A stretch of 49,453 bases of DNA. Source: Bacteroidales bacterium. Lineage in GTDB: Bacteria > Bacteroidota > Bacteroidia > Bacteroidales > UBA3824. This document shows positions 7,291-15,606 of this stretch, piece after piece. The notes beneath the pieces are model-generated. The model was not told the origin of the DNA. It did not search any database and saw only the letters and a list, made by a program, of their open reading frames with translations. A program made the position numbers and the translations under genes. The DNA lies in assembly GCA_024413595.1 (NCBI GenBank), contig JAKSUC010000021.1:1-49453 (forward strand), written 5' to 3'. Position 1 is the stretch's first letter. Each line of letters starts with the position of its first letter.

Positions 7291-8496
7291 TTATTTATTT
7301 TCTTTTTTTTCTTCATTATTTTCATGTTTTTTGAAAAATGATAATACAAATTTTTCAATAAACATAAATAAGTATTCTACACAATATCCAGCTAAAAATG
7401 CCAACAACATTGGTGATAATGAGGCAAGTCCAAATTGTTGTGTCTTTTCTAAATCGCCCCAAAACAAACCTATTGACAATCCTGCTAATAATCCTAATAC
7501 TATTCTCAATAGATATTTTGTGTTTGTTACTCTCGAAAATGTTAAATTTCTGATTTCTGATGTTATTTCTCTTAATACAAACGAAAAACCTCCTACTAAT
7601 CCATAAAGCAATGGCAATAAGTAAATTCCAAGTATTATTAAGTAACTTTGTGCTTCTTGAATTGTATCAGTTGCTTCGCGAATACTTTTTTCTGCACTTG
7701 TTATTTCGTCACTTTCTATTTCTTCTATTTCTTTTTCTTCTTTATGAATGTTTGTTAAATCTTTTAAAAATTCTACCCACGGTATTAAGTGTTTTATATT
7801 TGACGATTTTTCATTGTCTATTTCTGCTATTTCATTTATAATTTGTTCATATTCAAGGTCTATTGATGAATTTGATGCTCCACTATTTTTTACTAACATT
7901 AATTCGTTCATTCTTGCCTCTTTTTCTGCAATTTTTTGATTACAATCTTGAATTCTATTTAAGCGTGTACTTCCTAAATAGAAATAGATTTGCACTATTA
8001 GTAATAATGCCATTATAAAAATTGCTACAAATGTGTAAATTGTTACAGAACGTTGTGATAATGGTTGTTTATTTTCCATTCCAAGAAATTTTGCAATTTT
8101 CCCTGGATTTCGGCGTGGAGTTGGTTTTGATGCTATTAAACTATCTACTGTTACTGGAGCTATTAATTTTGTAAGTTCTTTATAAACAATTCGCATGTCA
8201 ACTTCCACTTCTGGCGACCATTGGTTTTGTTCACAAAGATATTTGCTGTTGATTACAGTTTCTACATATTCTTTTTTTATGTCAATTCCATGTTCTGTTA
8301 TGTATGTTAACATTATTTCTGCATTAGAAACTGAAGCTAATATCGAGTCTGATGGAGTAAAACAATTTTTTGTTCTTGTTTCTGTTATTATTTTTTTTGC
8401 AGAGTCTATTGTTTCTGTTACTATTTCATTTTTATCTGATTTAGTTTCTACAATTTCTTCTGTGTTTATGTCTTGGTTTTCTTGAGCTTTTTCCAT
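7291..8496 (-). CDS. 4-TM protein of unknown function with coiled-coil loop
   Basis: I do not recognise the family. The 401 residues show an acidic, Glu/Thr-rich N-terminus (1-45), a soluble region (46-150), TM1 about 153-176, a charged and probably coiled-coil segment about 180-275 rich in Glu, Ile and Lys, TM2 about 284-307, TM3 about 329-347 and TM4 about 360-386, then a short lysine-rich tail. The stretch from TM2 to TM4 (LLYGLVGGFSFVLRE...LAFLAGYCVEYLFMFIEKF) looks like the conserved core. It lies 17 bases upstream of gldA in the same direction and is probably translated from the same mRNA, so it may be a membrane partner of GldA. That link is inference from position only. It does not look like an ABC-2 permease, which normally has six helices. 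Confidence 0.75.
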   Translation of the reverse strand: MEKAQENQDINTEEIVETKSDKNEIVTETIDSAKKIITETRTKNCFTPSDSILASVSNAEIMLTYITEHGIDIKKEYVETVINSKYLCEQNQWSPEVEVDMRIVYKELTKLIAPVTVDSLIASKPTPRRNPGKIAKFLGMENKQPLSQRSVTIYTFVAIFIMALLLIVQIYFYLGSTRLNRIQDCNQKIAEKEARMNELMLVKNSGASNSSIDLEYEQIINEIAEIDNEKSSNIKHLIPWVEFLKDLTNIHKEEKEIEEIESDEITSAEKSIREATDTIQEAQSYLIILGIYLLPLLYGLVGGFSFVLREITSEIRNLTFSRVTNTKYLLRIVLGLLAGLSIGLFWGDLEKTQQFGLASLSPMLLAFLAGYCVEYLFMFIEKFVLSFFKKHENNEEKKENK

Positions 8497-8513
8497 AATT
8501 ATTATGTATTTTG

Positions 8514-8542
8514 GATTAAATTTTTTGTTTTAAAATTTAATC
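8514..8542. repeat. AT-only inverted repeat in the leader of the 4-TM protein gene
   Basis: GATTAAATTTT (8514-8524) and AAAATTTAATC (8532-8542) are perfect complements with a 7-base spacer. The repeat ends 18 bases before the start codon on the minus strand, so it would form a hairpin in the 5' leader or serve as a protein-binding dyad. Confidence 0.4.
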
Positions 8543-8570
8543 AAATTATTGCCTAAAGATACGTATTTTA

Positions 8571-9512
8571 TTACAACAATTTCATATAATTTTGAAAAAC
8601 ATTAGGATTTTGTTCTGGTGAATGGGCTATTTGCCAATCTGAATGTGTTATTATCCTATTTATTTTGTTTTCAATTCTTAAATATAAATCTGTTGCAGTA
8701 AACTTGATTTTTGAAATATTTGTTTTATTTTCGTTGTCTTCTACTCTGTGTATCATTGTTTTAAGCGTTAATTTCTCAAAACTTGATAATTTATTTTTAT
8801 TTGTATTTAATATTTGCAACAAACATTTCACTTTGTCAATGTCTCGCTGTTTATTGTTAAACGTATTTCCTGTTATCTGATTGCCATGAACACGATAAAA
8901 TACACAACTTTTATTATTTTGTAACACTTGCAAATTATTGTTAAACATTCTAAATAGATAGTCAAAATCTTCATATGCAAATATATCTTCTCGCCAATTT
9001 CCTGTTTTTTTTATGATTTCTGCTCTAAATAAAAAACTTGGTATTATTGTAAAAAAACCTTTTATCATTTTAGAATATGATATTTTTGTTTTTTTATATT
9101 GCAAAACGGGGCTTAATTGTTTCCAATTTCCATTTTCTTCTTCTGAAGCCATTACGTATGGACAATATACTGCTTGTTTTTCTGAATTTTTTTCTAAAAT
9201 TTCTACTTGTGTTTCAAATTTATTTTTTGTCATTAAATCATCTGAGTCAAAAAATTGTATATAATCTCCTGTTGCTATTTGTAGTCCTAAATTTCGTCCT
9301 GCTCCCGGTGAATAATTTCCTTTGTTTGTGATAGTTATTACTGAATTTTTGTAATCAGTTTTTAATATTTCTAATGTATTATCTGTTGAACCATTGTCTA
9401 TTACAATTATTTCGTAAGGTGATAAAGTTTGATTTAATATCGAGTTTAATGTTTTTGGTAAAAAATTAGCTCGATTTCTTGTTGGTATTATTACTGATAT
9501 TTTTTGTGACAT
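8571..9512 (-). CDS. GT2 family glycosyltransferase
   Basis: A 313-residue GT-A type family 2 enzyme. It begins SVIIPTRNRANFLPKTLNSIL (residues 6-26), with the nucleotide-binding IIVIDNGSTDN near 34-44, the GRNLGLQIATGDYIQFFDSDD block near 72-92 carrying the metal-binding DSDD, and an acceptor-side YEDFDYLFRM near 180. There is no membrane helix, so it is cytoplasmic. It is transcribed away from the polysaccharide operon that starts at 9654 and shares the intergenic region with it. A TATTTTTG element at 9563-9570 (minus strand) could be its -7 box. The acceptor is unknown. The final block (HSPEQNPNVFQNYMKLL) is not a common family tail. Confidence 0.84.
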   Translation of the reverse strand: MSQKISVIIPTRNRANFLPKTLNSILNQTLSPYEIIVIDNGSTDNTLEILKTDYKNSVITITNKGNYSPGAGRNLGLQIATGDYIQFFDSDDLMTKNKFETQVEILEKNSEKQAVYCPYVMASEEENGNWKQLSPVLQYKKTKISYSKMIKGFFTIIPSFLFRAEIIKKTGNWREDIFAYEDFDYLFRMFNNNLQVLQNNKSCVFYRVHGNQITGNTFNNKQRDIDKVKCLLQILNTNKNKLSSFEKLTLKTMIHRVEDNENKTNISKIKFTATDLYLRIENKINRIITHSDWQIAHSPEQNPNVFQNYMKLL

Positions 9513-9623
9513 ATTTTATTTGCTTTTTTATATATCGAAAGTTTTTTGAGTGTCTTCTTTTGCAAAAATATTAAACTTGCTGAAATTTATTGCTTTTTTT
9601 CTAAAAATTTACTTTTTATCCTT

Positions 9624-9631
9624 TACCTTTG
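9624..9631 (+). promoter_or_regulatory. -7 promoter element of the polysaccharide operon
   Basis: TACCTTTG matches TANNTTTG exactly and lies 22 bases before the start codon at 9654. No clear -33 TTTG is seen. The next gene has a TTG start, so this element helps to fix where the operon begins. Confidence 0.45.
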
Positions 9632-9653
9632 TAAAAATTAAATTTTTAAACAA

Positions 9654-10667
9654 TTGAAATCTTTTACATTAGTTTCTACCATTTTTAATGAAGGTAAAAG
9701 ACTTGAAGAGTCTTTAAATGAAATTGAAAATCAATCTGTTAAACCTGATGAAATAGTAATTGTTGATGCAGGTAGTAGTGATGGTTCTTTAGATATTTTG
9801 AATAAATATTCTAAAATTAGTAAGTTAAATTTTAAAATTATTGTAGAAAAAGGTTGTAATGTTGCTCGAGGTAGAAATATTGCTATCAAAAATGCTTCTA
9901 ACAATTTGATTGTAAGTACAGATTTTGGTTGTAAATATAATAATAAATGGCTTGAAACTTTAGTCAAATATTTTGATGATGAAACTATCGAAGTGGTAGG
10001 AGGTGGTTTTTCGATTAATGAGTCTGAAGTAAAAACTCGTGCTCAAATTGCTGATTATATTCTTCAAAATGGATATAAATTAAAAATTGATGATAATTTT
10101 AGTGTTTCGTCTCGTTCTATTGCTTATTATAAATATGTGTGGGAAAAAATTGGAGGTTACCACGAATGGTTAACTTTGGCTGCTGACGACACTATATTTT
10201 GGAGAGAAATCAAAAAAGCCAATTTTAAATTTATTATCGCTCCTCAACCTCTTGTGTTTTGGAACCGTCATCAAAATTATAAACAATTTGCTAAAGAAGC
10301 TGGTAGATATGGGTTGGGTGATGGTGAAAGCAAAATTAATTTTAGAAATTTTTTAAGTAATTTTGTTGAAACAATTATTAGATATAGCATTATTCCTTTT
10401 ATTATTTTGTTTATTTTTTTACCTACAAATCTAAAATTATATTTTGCTCCAATTTTTGTTATACAATTGTTTGGATTGCGCTCTTATTTTAGAGCTATTA
10501 AATATTCTAAAAATCTTAATAATAAAAAATATGGTTTTAAAAATCTTCCTATGTGTTTTTTTATGATTGAAACTCAGCGGCTTGCTTATATTAAAAATTA
10601 TATTAAAGGTTGGTTTTTTAAATCTAATGTTCAAAAACAAGCTCAAAAAAAACTTGATATTAAATAA
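9654..10667 (+). CDS. GT2 family glycosyltransferase with C-terminal membrane helices, TTG start
   Basis: The N-terminal GT-A domain starts LVSTIFNEGKRLEESL, has IVIVDAGSSDGS near 33-44 and a DFGCKYNNKWLE motif near 90 in place of the usual DADD, then the acceptor motif AADDTIFWREI near 180. Two hydrophobic helices follow about residues 240-285 (SIIPFIILFIFLPTNL and FAPIFVIQLFGL), so it is membrane-anchored. The start is a TTG: an in-frame stop codon at 9639 and no ATG before the conserved domain leave TTG at 9654 as the best choice, and the TACCTTTG element sits at the right distance. It is the first gene of a four-gene operon, and its stop abuts the next ATG with no gap. Confidence 0.82.
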   Translation: MKSFTLVSTIFNEGKRLEESLNEIENQSVKPDEIVIVDAGSSDGSLDILNKYSKISKLNFKIIVEKGCNVARGRNIAIKNASNNLIVSTDFGCKYNNKWLETLVKYFDDETIEVVGGGFSINESEVKTRAQIADYILQNGYKLKIDDNFSVSSRSIAYYKYVWEKIGGYHEWLTLAADDTIFWREIKKANFKFIIAPQPLVFWNRHQNYKQFAKEAGRYGLGDGESKINFRNFLSNFVETIIRYSIIPFIILFIFLPTNLKLYFAPIFVIQLFGLRSYFRAIKYSKNLNNKKYGFKNLPMCFFMIETQRLAYIKNYIKGWFFKSNVQKQAQKKLDIK

Positions 10668-11807
10668 ATGAATGTTTTAATTTATTCAAATAGTTCTATT
10701 GGTGGTTGTTACGAATATGCTAAACAAATTGCTAATGCTTTTTCTATTAATGATCAAGTAAATAATTGTTATGCTCTTTTTCCAAAAGATTGTGGCAAAG
10801 AATGTCAACATTCTGTTGATATTTTAATGAAAGACAAATTGTTTAAAGGTTTTTTTAAACTTTGGGGTAAACTATATTTTATTCTTAGGTCAATTGTTAA
10901 TCCTATCAGAGCTTTCAAATTTGCTTTAAAAAACAATATTGATTTTTTTATTTTTAATGATTTTGACCAAGTTTCTGCTTTTTTTTGGACTCATAAATTC
11001 AAATCTCGTAATTTTAAAACTGCAATTATTCTTCATGACCCAGACAGAACTGCTTATTTTAAAATTAAGTCATTGTCTGAATGTTCTATGCAAAAAATTA
11101 TGAATATTGTAGATTTTGCTTTTTATCACGAACAATTACCTAATTTATCTTATTATAAAAATGTTGACAATCGTATAATTTTTAATAAAATTCCACATGG
11201 TATTTATCCTGCTGATAATATTGATAATGAGTTTTCTAATTTTTTAAAACAAATAAAAAATACTTCTAAAATTGTTTCTATTACAGGTAATATTCGTGCT
11301 GAAAAAAATTATAAAATTGCTATTGAAGCTATATCTAAACTTGAAAATTATACTTTATTAATTGCTGGAAATATAGTTTCTAATAGCGAAAATATTGATG
11401 ATTATAAAAATTTTGCCAAACAAAAAGGTGTTGAAAATAAAGTTGTTTTTATTAATAAATATTTGTCTAATGCTGAATTAAGTTCAATTTTTAGTGAAAG
11501 TGATATCATTTTGCTTTATTATTCTAAAAGTTTTAAATCGCAAAGTGGCATTTTAAATAGTTTATCTCCTTTTAAACCTAATTTAATTGTGTCAAATATA
11601 GAGTCTGGAATGACTTTTACTGTTAAAAAATTTCAACTTGGAATAATTGCAGAACCTGACAATACACAATCTTTAATTGATGCTATAAAAAATTTCCCTC
11701 AAAATAATCCTTTTAAAGATAATTGGAATAAATTTGCAGAATATTCATCGTGGAAGAGAAACGTTGATATTCAAATTTCAACTTTTAAAACTACTAAAAA
11801 TGATTGA
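10668..11807 (+). CDS. GT4-like glycosyltransferase
   Basis: A 379-residue GT-B fold glycosyltransferase. The N-terminal half begins LIYSNSSIGGCYEYAKQIA, as in glycosyltransferases of the GT4 superfamily. The C-terminal half has VSITGNIRAEKNYKIAIEA near 203, LLIAGNI, and SDIILLYYSKSFKSQSGIL near 282, which corresponds to the family's EGFG-type nucleotide-sugar site in a divergent form (the usual glutamate-phenylalanine-glycine is replaced by a KSQSGIL stretch). No membrane helices are seen, so it is probably a peripheral cytoplasmic enzyme. It starts directly after the GT2 stop and overlaps the next gene by 8 bases, so it is translationally coupled within the polysaccharide operon. The sugar specificity cannot be assigned. 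Confidence 0.75.
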   Translation: MNVLIYSNSSIGGCYEYAKQIANAFSINDQVNNCYALFPKDCGKECQHSVDILMKDKLFKGFFKLWGKLYFILRSIVNPIRAFKFALKNNIDFFIFNDFDQVSAFFWTHKFKSRNFKTAIILHDPDRTAYFKIKSLSECSMQKIMNIVDFAFYHEQLPNLSYYKNVDNRIIFNKIPHGIYPADNIDNEFSNFLKQIKNTSKIVSITGNIRAEKNYKIAIEAISKLENYTLLIAGNIVSNSENIDDYKNFAKQKGVENKVVFINKYLSNAELSSIFSESDIILLYYSKSFKSQSGILNSLSPFKPNLIVSNIESGMTFTVKKFQLGIIAEPDNTQSLIDAIKNFPQNNPFKDNWNKFAEYSSWKRNVDIQISTFKTTKND

Positions 11808-13038
11808 TTTACCTAAAATTACTCTTGCTCATAGTGGCAAACAACATTCTTATCTAACAGCTTTGTCGTTGTTAGAATTAGGTTTTTTAAATCATTTTTA
11901 TACTAGTAGTTATGTTAAAAATTTAAATTTTCAGAAATTTATTAATAATAATGTTAGTTATTTTCAAAAACGTTTTATTGATGGACTTTATGGCGATAAA
12001 GTTTGTTCTAATTGGCGTTTTGAATTTAAAGAAATCTTTTTACGAAAACTTTTTGGTAAAACTACTATAGCTCAAAATGCTGTTTATCAGCGCGATGTAA
12101 AATTTGATAATTTTCTGTCAAAAATTATTTCTAACGAAAATTCAAATATATTTTGGGGATTTCAGGGAAGTTGTTTAAATACTTTAAAATCAGCTAAAAA
12201 TAATAAATTTACTACAATAGTTGAACTTGCAACTGCTCATGTAACTGAGGCTAAAAAAATTTTAGGCGAAGAGCAAAAACTTTATCCTGAATGGGCAGAT
12301 AGTATTGATAATCTGATTTTTCCTTATGAATACGAAAAACGTTTAGTTGAAGAACCTCATATTGCAGATTGGGTTTTTTCTGCTTCTAACTTTACTAAAC
12401 AAAGTTTAATCAATGATGGTATTTCTGAAGAGAAAATAAAATTTCTTCCTTTATGTTTTAATACTTCAGCTATTGAAGCAGGTGACGATTTTAAATATAT
12501 AGAAAATCGTAAACTTAAGGTTTTATATTGTGGAACAATTACTCAACGTAAAGGTATTAAATATCTGTTAGATGCGTTTAAATCTATAGTTAAAAATTCA
12601 GCAGAACTTCACATTATTGGTAATATTCAAGGTAGTGGTGATGAATTTCGTAAATATTCAGATTTATATACATATACACCAGGAATTCCTCAAAATCAGT
12701 TGTTTAAAATTTATAAAAATTATGATATTTTAGTTTTACCTACTATTTTTGAAGGTTTTGGTCTTGTTATTCCTGAAGCTATGAAAGCTGGTTTGCCTGT
12801 TATTACAACCAATCATTCTTTTGGATACGAAATTATTAATCATCGAAATAATGGAAGTATTGTTCCTATACGTGATTATAAAACTTTAGGTGAAGAAATA
12901 CTTTATTACGCATCACTTAACAATGATATTTTCAATAAAATGCGTAATGAAGCTATTTTAACTGCTGATAATTTTTCACGAAATTCTTTTCGTGAACGTA
13001 TTAATGTTTTAATCAATAATATTTGTCAAAATGCTTGA
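11800..13038 (+). CDS. GT4 family glycosyltransferase
   Basis: A 412-residue retaining GT-B glycosyltransferase. The start chosen is the ATG at 11800 (MIDLPKITLAHSGKQHSY), which overlaps the previous stop in the sequence ATGATTGA. A longer frame beginning at 11734 would cut deep into the upstream gene. The C-terminal GT4 signatures are clear: KVLYCGTITQRKGIKYLLDAF near 240-260, LHIIGNIQGSG, and the catalytic-site FEGFGLVIPEAMKAGLPVI near 319-337 with the E-x7-E arrangement. It belongs to the polysaccharide operon and overlaps the polymerase gene by 8 bases. Substrate unknown. Confidence 0.88.
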   Translation: MIDLPKITLAHSGKQHSYLTALSLLELGFLNHFYTSSYVKNLNFQKFINNNVSYFQKRFIDGLYGDKVCSNWRFEFKEIFLRKLFGKTTIAQNAVYQRDVKFDNFLSKIISNENSNIFWGFQGSCLNTLKSAKNNKFTTIVELATAHVTEAKKILGEEQKLYPEWADSIDNLIFPYEYEKRLVEEPHIADWVFSASNFTKQSLINDGISEEKIKFLPLCFNTSAIEAGDDFKYIENRKLKVLYCGTITQRKGIKYLLDAFKSIVKNSAELHIIGNIQGSGDEFRKYSDLYTYTPGIPQNQLFKIYKNYDILVLPTIFEGFGLVIPEAMKAGLPVITTNHSFGYEIINHRNNGSIVPIRDYKTLGEEILYYASLNNDIFNKMRNEAILTADNFSRNSFRERINVLINNICQNA

Positions 13039-14314
13039 TATCGATATAATTGAATTATTAACTTTGTTTTTAGCATTTGTTGGCATTTGGCAATATTTAA
13101 CCAAAAGTGACGAATTTCCTCTTTTAATTATTTTGTTTTTTTATTTAACTGGAATTGCCCGTTATAATGCTGTTATGAGTGGGTATTCTAAATGGGCTTA
13201 TGTTGCATACGCTTATAATATTTTTGAAATGAATGAAGAACTTGCAATTCAAGCTCTTAATTATTTCTTTTTAGGTACAGCTGTTTTTGTTATCACTTAT
13301 ATTATTGCTAGTTCTAATCGTCCTACGGTTCAAATTATTGATAATCATTCTTTATTGTCGCAATTTTTAAAGAAAAATCAAAAATTAATTATTGGTATGT
13401 ATATTTTCTTTTTGATTTTCAATGCTTTTTCAAATCGTGTTTTAGAACAAGCTACTCAAGGTACTGCATACGGTCTTAGTTATTTTTTCTTGTTTAAATT
13501 TGCAATTGGTGGTTTAATTTTATTATTTTTTATTTTGTTTAAAGATTTGCCAAAAGATAAAATTTTCTTGAAAATTATTTACTTAGTTTTAATTGTTTTT
13601 GCAAGTTTTTCGTCTTATAATCCAACTTCAAGATTTCAATTTTTGTCTTGGACTGTTGCTTTGTTAATTTTAATTGTTGGTTCTAAAAGTTTATTTTCAA
13701 AATCTATTTTTTATGCTGTTGGTGGAGTTGTTATTATTGTTGCATTTATGATAGCTGGAAATCTTCGTCATCGCAGTATGCAAAATAAAGATTTTGAGAC
13801 TACTATGAAATATGCTTATGGTAGAATGATGGTTGCCGAAGATCAAAATATGTTAGATGGTTTTATGATGGTTCTTCAAGTTTATCCTAAACATTTGGAA
13901 TTTGGTTATGGTATGGAACATTTCGAAATTTTATTACGTCCTATTCCTCGTGCTTTATGGCCTGACAAACCTGTTGGTGGGTATGCTAATAAATTAAAAC
14001 TAAATGAAGGTATGTATGGATATACTACAGTTGGAATTTCTCAATCTATTTATGGTACTTTTTACGGCGAAGGTGGTGTTCTTGGTATTATTCTTTTTAG
14101 TATTATTTATGGAATTTTATTCAATAAACTTTTTATTTCTACTCGTAAATATGGTTCTGATATGCGGTATTTGCTTCATGGAATAATATTTTGTTCTGCT
14201 ATTCCTATTTTAAGAGGTGGTGATTTGCCTGGTATTGTTTCTTTTATTGGAATGAGCTTTTGGCCTGTTTTTGGTTTTTTATGGTTATATAGAAGATGGC
14301 TTAGAAAATTATAA
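13031..14314 (+). CDS. Wzy-like oligosaccharide repeat-unit polymerase
   Basis: A 427-residue inner-membrane protein with roughly ten to eleven hydrophobic helices and a large periplasmic loop about residues 240-350. That loop contains PIPRALWPDKPVGGY, a motif I associate with the O-antigen/oligosaccharide repeat-unit polymerase family. Polymerases of this type join lipid-linked oligosaccharide repeats in the periplasm to make O-antigen, capsule or exopolysaccharide. It is the last gene of the operon, overlaps the GT4 gene by 8 bases (ATGCTTGA), and runs into the convergent yraN with only 6 bases between stops. No flippase (Wzx) or chain-length protein is in the window, so those functions must be elsewhere. 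Confidence 0.8.
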   Translation: MLDIDIIELLTLFLAFVGIWQYLTKSDEFPLLIILFFYLTGIARYNAVMSGYSKWAYVAYAYNIFEMNEELAIQALNYFFLGTAVFVITYIIASSNRPTVQIIDNHSLLSQFLKKNQKLIIGMYIFFLIFNAFSNRVLEQATQGTAYGLSYFFLFKFAIGGLILLFFILFKDLPKDKIFLKIIYLVLIVFASFSSYNPTSRFQFLSWTVALLILIVGSKSLFSKSIFYAVGGVVIIVAFMIAGNLRHRSMQNKDFETTMKYAYGRMMVAEDQNMLDGFMMVLQVYPKHLEFGYGMEHFEILLRPIPRALWPDKPVGGYANKLKLNEGMYGYTTVGISQSIYGTFYGEGGVLGIILFSIIYGILFNKLFISTRKYGSDMRYLLHGIIFCSAIPILRGGDLPGIVSFIGMSFWPVFGFLWLYRRWLRKL

Positions 14315-14320
14315 TGGAAT

Positions 14321-14689
14321 TTATCTTAATGTAGGATAAAAGGCAGACTCAATATGTTCTATGTTTGTTACAATACCTTGATTTATTATTACTGAAATTA
14401 TATCAAAACGAATTTCTTCAGTTCTGCATTTTTTTTCAACATAAATTTCTGTCGCTTTTACTAAATTTCTCTGTTTAGATTTTGTTACAGCAGATTGTGG
14501 TGAAACCATAAAATTTGCAGAACGTGTTTTTACTTCTACTATTGCTAATATATCTTTTTTTAATGCAATAATGTCAATTTCTAAAGAACCTGCATGCCAA
14601 TTTCTTTCTAAAATTGTATATCCATTTTTTGAGAGATATTCACACGCAGAGTCTTCGCCTAAATTACCTATTTCTAAATTTTCAGACAT
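14321..14689 (-). CDS. YraN/UPF0102 family nuclease-like protein
   Basis: A 122-residue single-domain protein of the UPF0102 family, which has a restriction-endonuclease-like fold. The family motifs are GNLGEDSACEYLSKNGY (8-24), then ILERNW, then GSLEIDIIALKKDILAIVEVKTRS (34-57). The E, D and EVK residues form the PD-(D/E)xK-like active centre. The cellular role is not established for most members, though a link to DNA recombination or repair has been proposed. Its ATG overlaps the stop of the upstream gene in TAATG, so the pair is translationally coupled. Confidence 0.9.
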   Translation of the reverse strand: MSENLEIGNLGEDSACEYLSKNGYTILERNWHAGSLEIDIIALKKDILAIVEVKTRSANFMVSPQSAVTKSKQRNLVKATEIYVEKKCRTEEIRFDIISVIINQGIVTNIEHIESAFYPTLR

Positions 14690-15501
14690 TATTTTTTCTC
14701 AAAAGACTCACTTTTGCAATCGTAGTTTATAAAATATGTTCCTTTAGGAAAGGAAGAAACGTTTACCATTGTTCCATTTCCTTTTGCTAAACGTTTACCA
14801 TAAAAATCATAAATTTCGTAGTCTGTTGCACGTGAAAACGATATGGAACCTGATGTTTTTCCATTGTTACCTGGAGTAAATGTTACTTCTGGTTGAAGAT
14901 TATTAATGGTTACTTCTGGAGATAATCTTGGTTTTTTAGTGTAATCAATTTGTTTTACACGAAATTTGTTAATTCCACTATGAAGACCTACTTTTAAAGA
15001 ATAATTTGTGTTAGTTGGAACGCCTTTACCTTGAACTTGTCCTATTGCAATCCATTTTTTCCATTTAAATTGTTCTACAATAAATGGTAAACTTCCTATT
15101 TCATCTTTTGTTGTCCAAGTTATATTACCTGTTTTGTCTGCTTTTATAGTAACTACAGAAAATGTGCTTTTCGGTTTTAGTACATCTGCATTTAGAACTT
15201 TAGGTGTACAACCTTCTTTGTGTTTGATTATAACAGCAATTGGATCTCCTTTTGTTAAATGATAAACAGAAAGGTCAATTTCAAATGCGCTACAATTTAT
15301 TTCGTCTGTAGATACTTTGCCGTTTACTGATACTTCAAATATACAAAATCCAACACCGCTTGATGCAAATGGGTTCATTACAAATAGATTTTCTCCTTGA
15401 AATATTCCTTCAAGTTTTATTTCATTTTCAGCGTATGTTGTTGTTATAGTTGTTGTTAGAACAACTAATAATGAAATTATTATTTTAGTAACGCTTTTCA
15501 T
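14689..15501 (-). CDS. secreted beta-rich protein with T9SS-type C-terminal tail
   Basis: The preferred start is the ATG at 15501. It gives a typical signal peptide (MKSVTKIIISLLVVLTTT, cleavage probably after TYA), and a perfect promoter at 15537-15567 leaves a leader only for this start. The longer start at 15525 would have almost none. The mature part is rich in beta-type segments and has no recognised enzyme domain. The last 50 residues read as a type A T9SS sorting domain: YEIYDFYGKRLAKGNG, then VNVSSFPKGTYFINYDCK, ending in EKK. Such tails direct export across the outer membrane by the T9SS, whose genes occur in this window. Identity of the cargo is unknown. It is coupled to yraN by a TAATG overlap. 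Confidence 0.75.
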   Translation of the reverse strand: MKSVTKIIISLLVVLTTTITTTYAENEIKLEGIFQGENLFVMNPFASSGVGFCIFEVSVNGKVSTDEINCSAFEIDLSVYHLTKGDPIAVIIKHKEGCTPKVLNADVLKPKSTFSVVTIKADKTGNITWTTKDEIGSLPFIVEQFKWKKWIAIGQVQGKGVPTNTNYSLKVGLHSGINKFRVKQIDYTKKPRLSPEVTINNLQPEVTFTPGNNGKTSGSISFSRATDYEIYDFYGKRLAKGNGTMVNVSSFPKGTYFINYDCKSESFEKK

Positions 15502-15536
15502 AGTTTGTTGTTTACTTGTGTTCAAATTGTAGTTTT

Positions 15537-15567
15537 CAAAATTATGTATTTTTTACTAATATTCAAA
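15537..15567 (-). promoter_or_regulatory. Bacteroidetes-type promoter of the T9SS-cargo-like gene
   Basis: On the minus strand: TTTG (15567-15564), a 19-base spacer, TAATTTTG (15544-15537). This is an exact match to the consensus. Transcription should begin near 15530, which supports the start at 15501. Confidence 0.7.
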
Positions 15568-15606
15568 ATCTTTTGGCTCAAACTTTTAATTAAAAATTGT
15601 GCCAAA

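Noticed and set aside
14321..14689. YraN as part of a restriction system
   Set aside because: The fold is nuclease-like but there is no methyltransferase or specificity subunit, and the family is conserved housekeeping.
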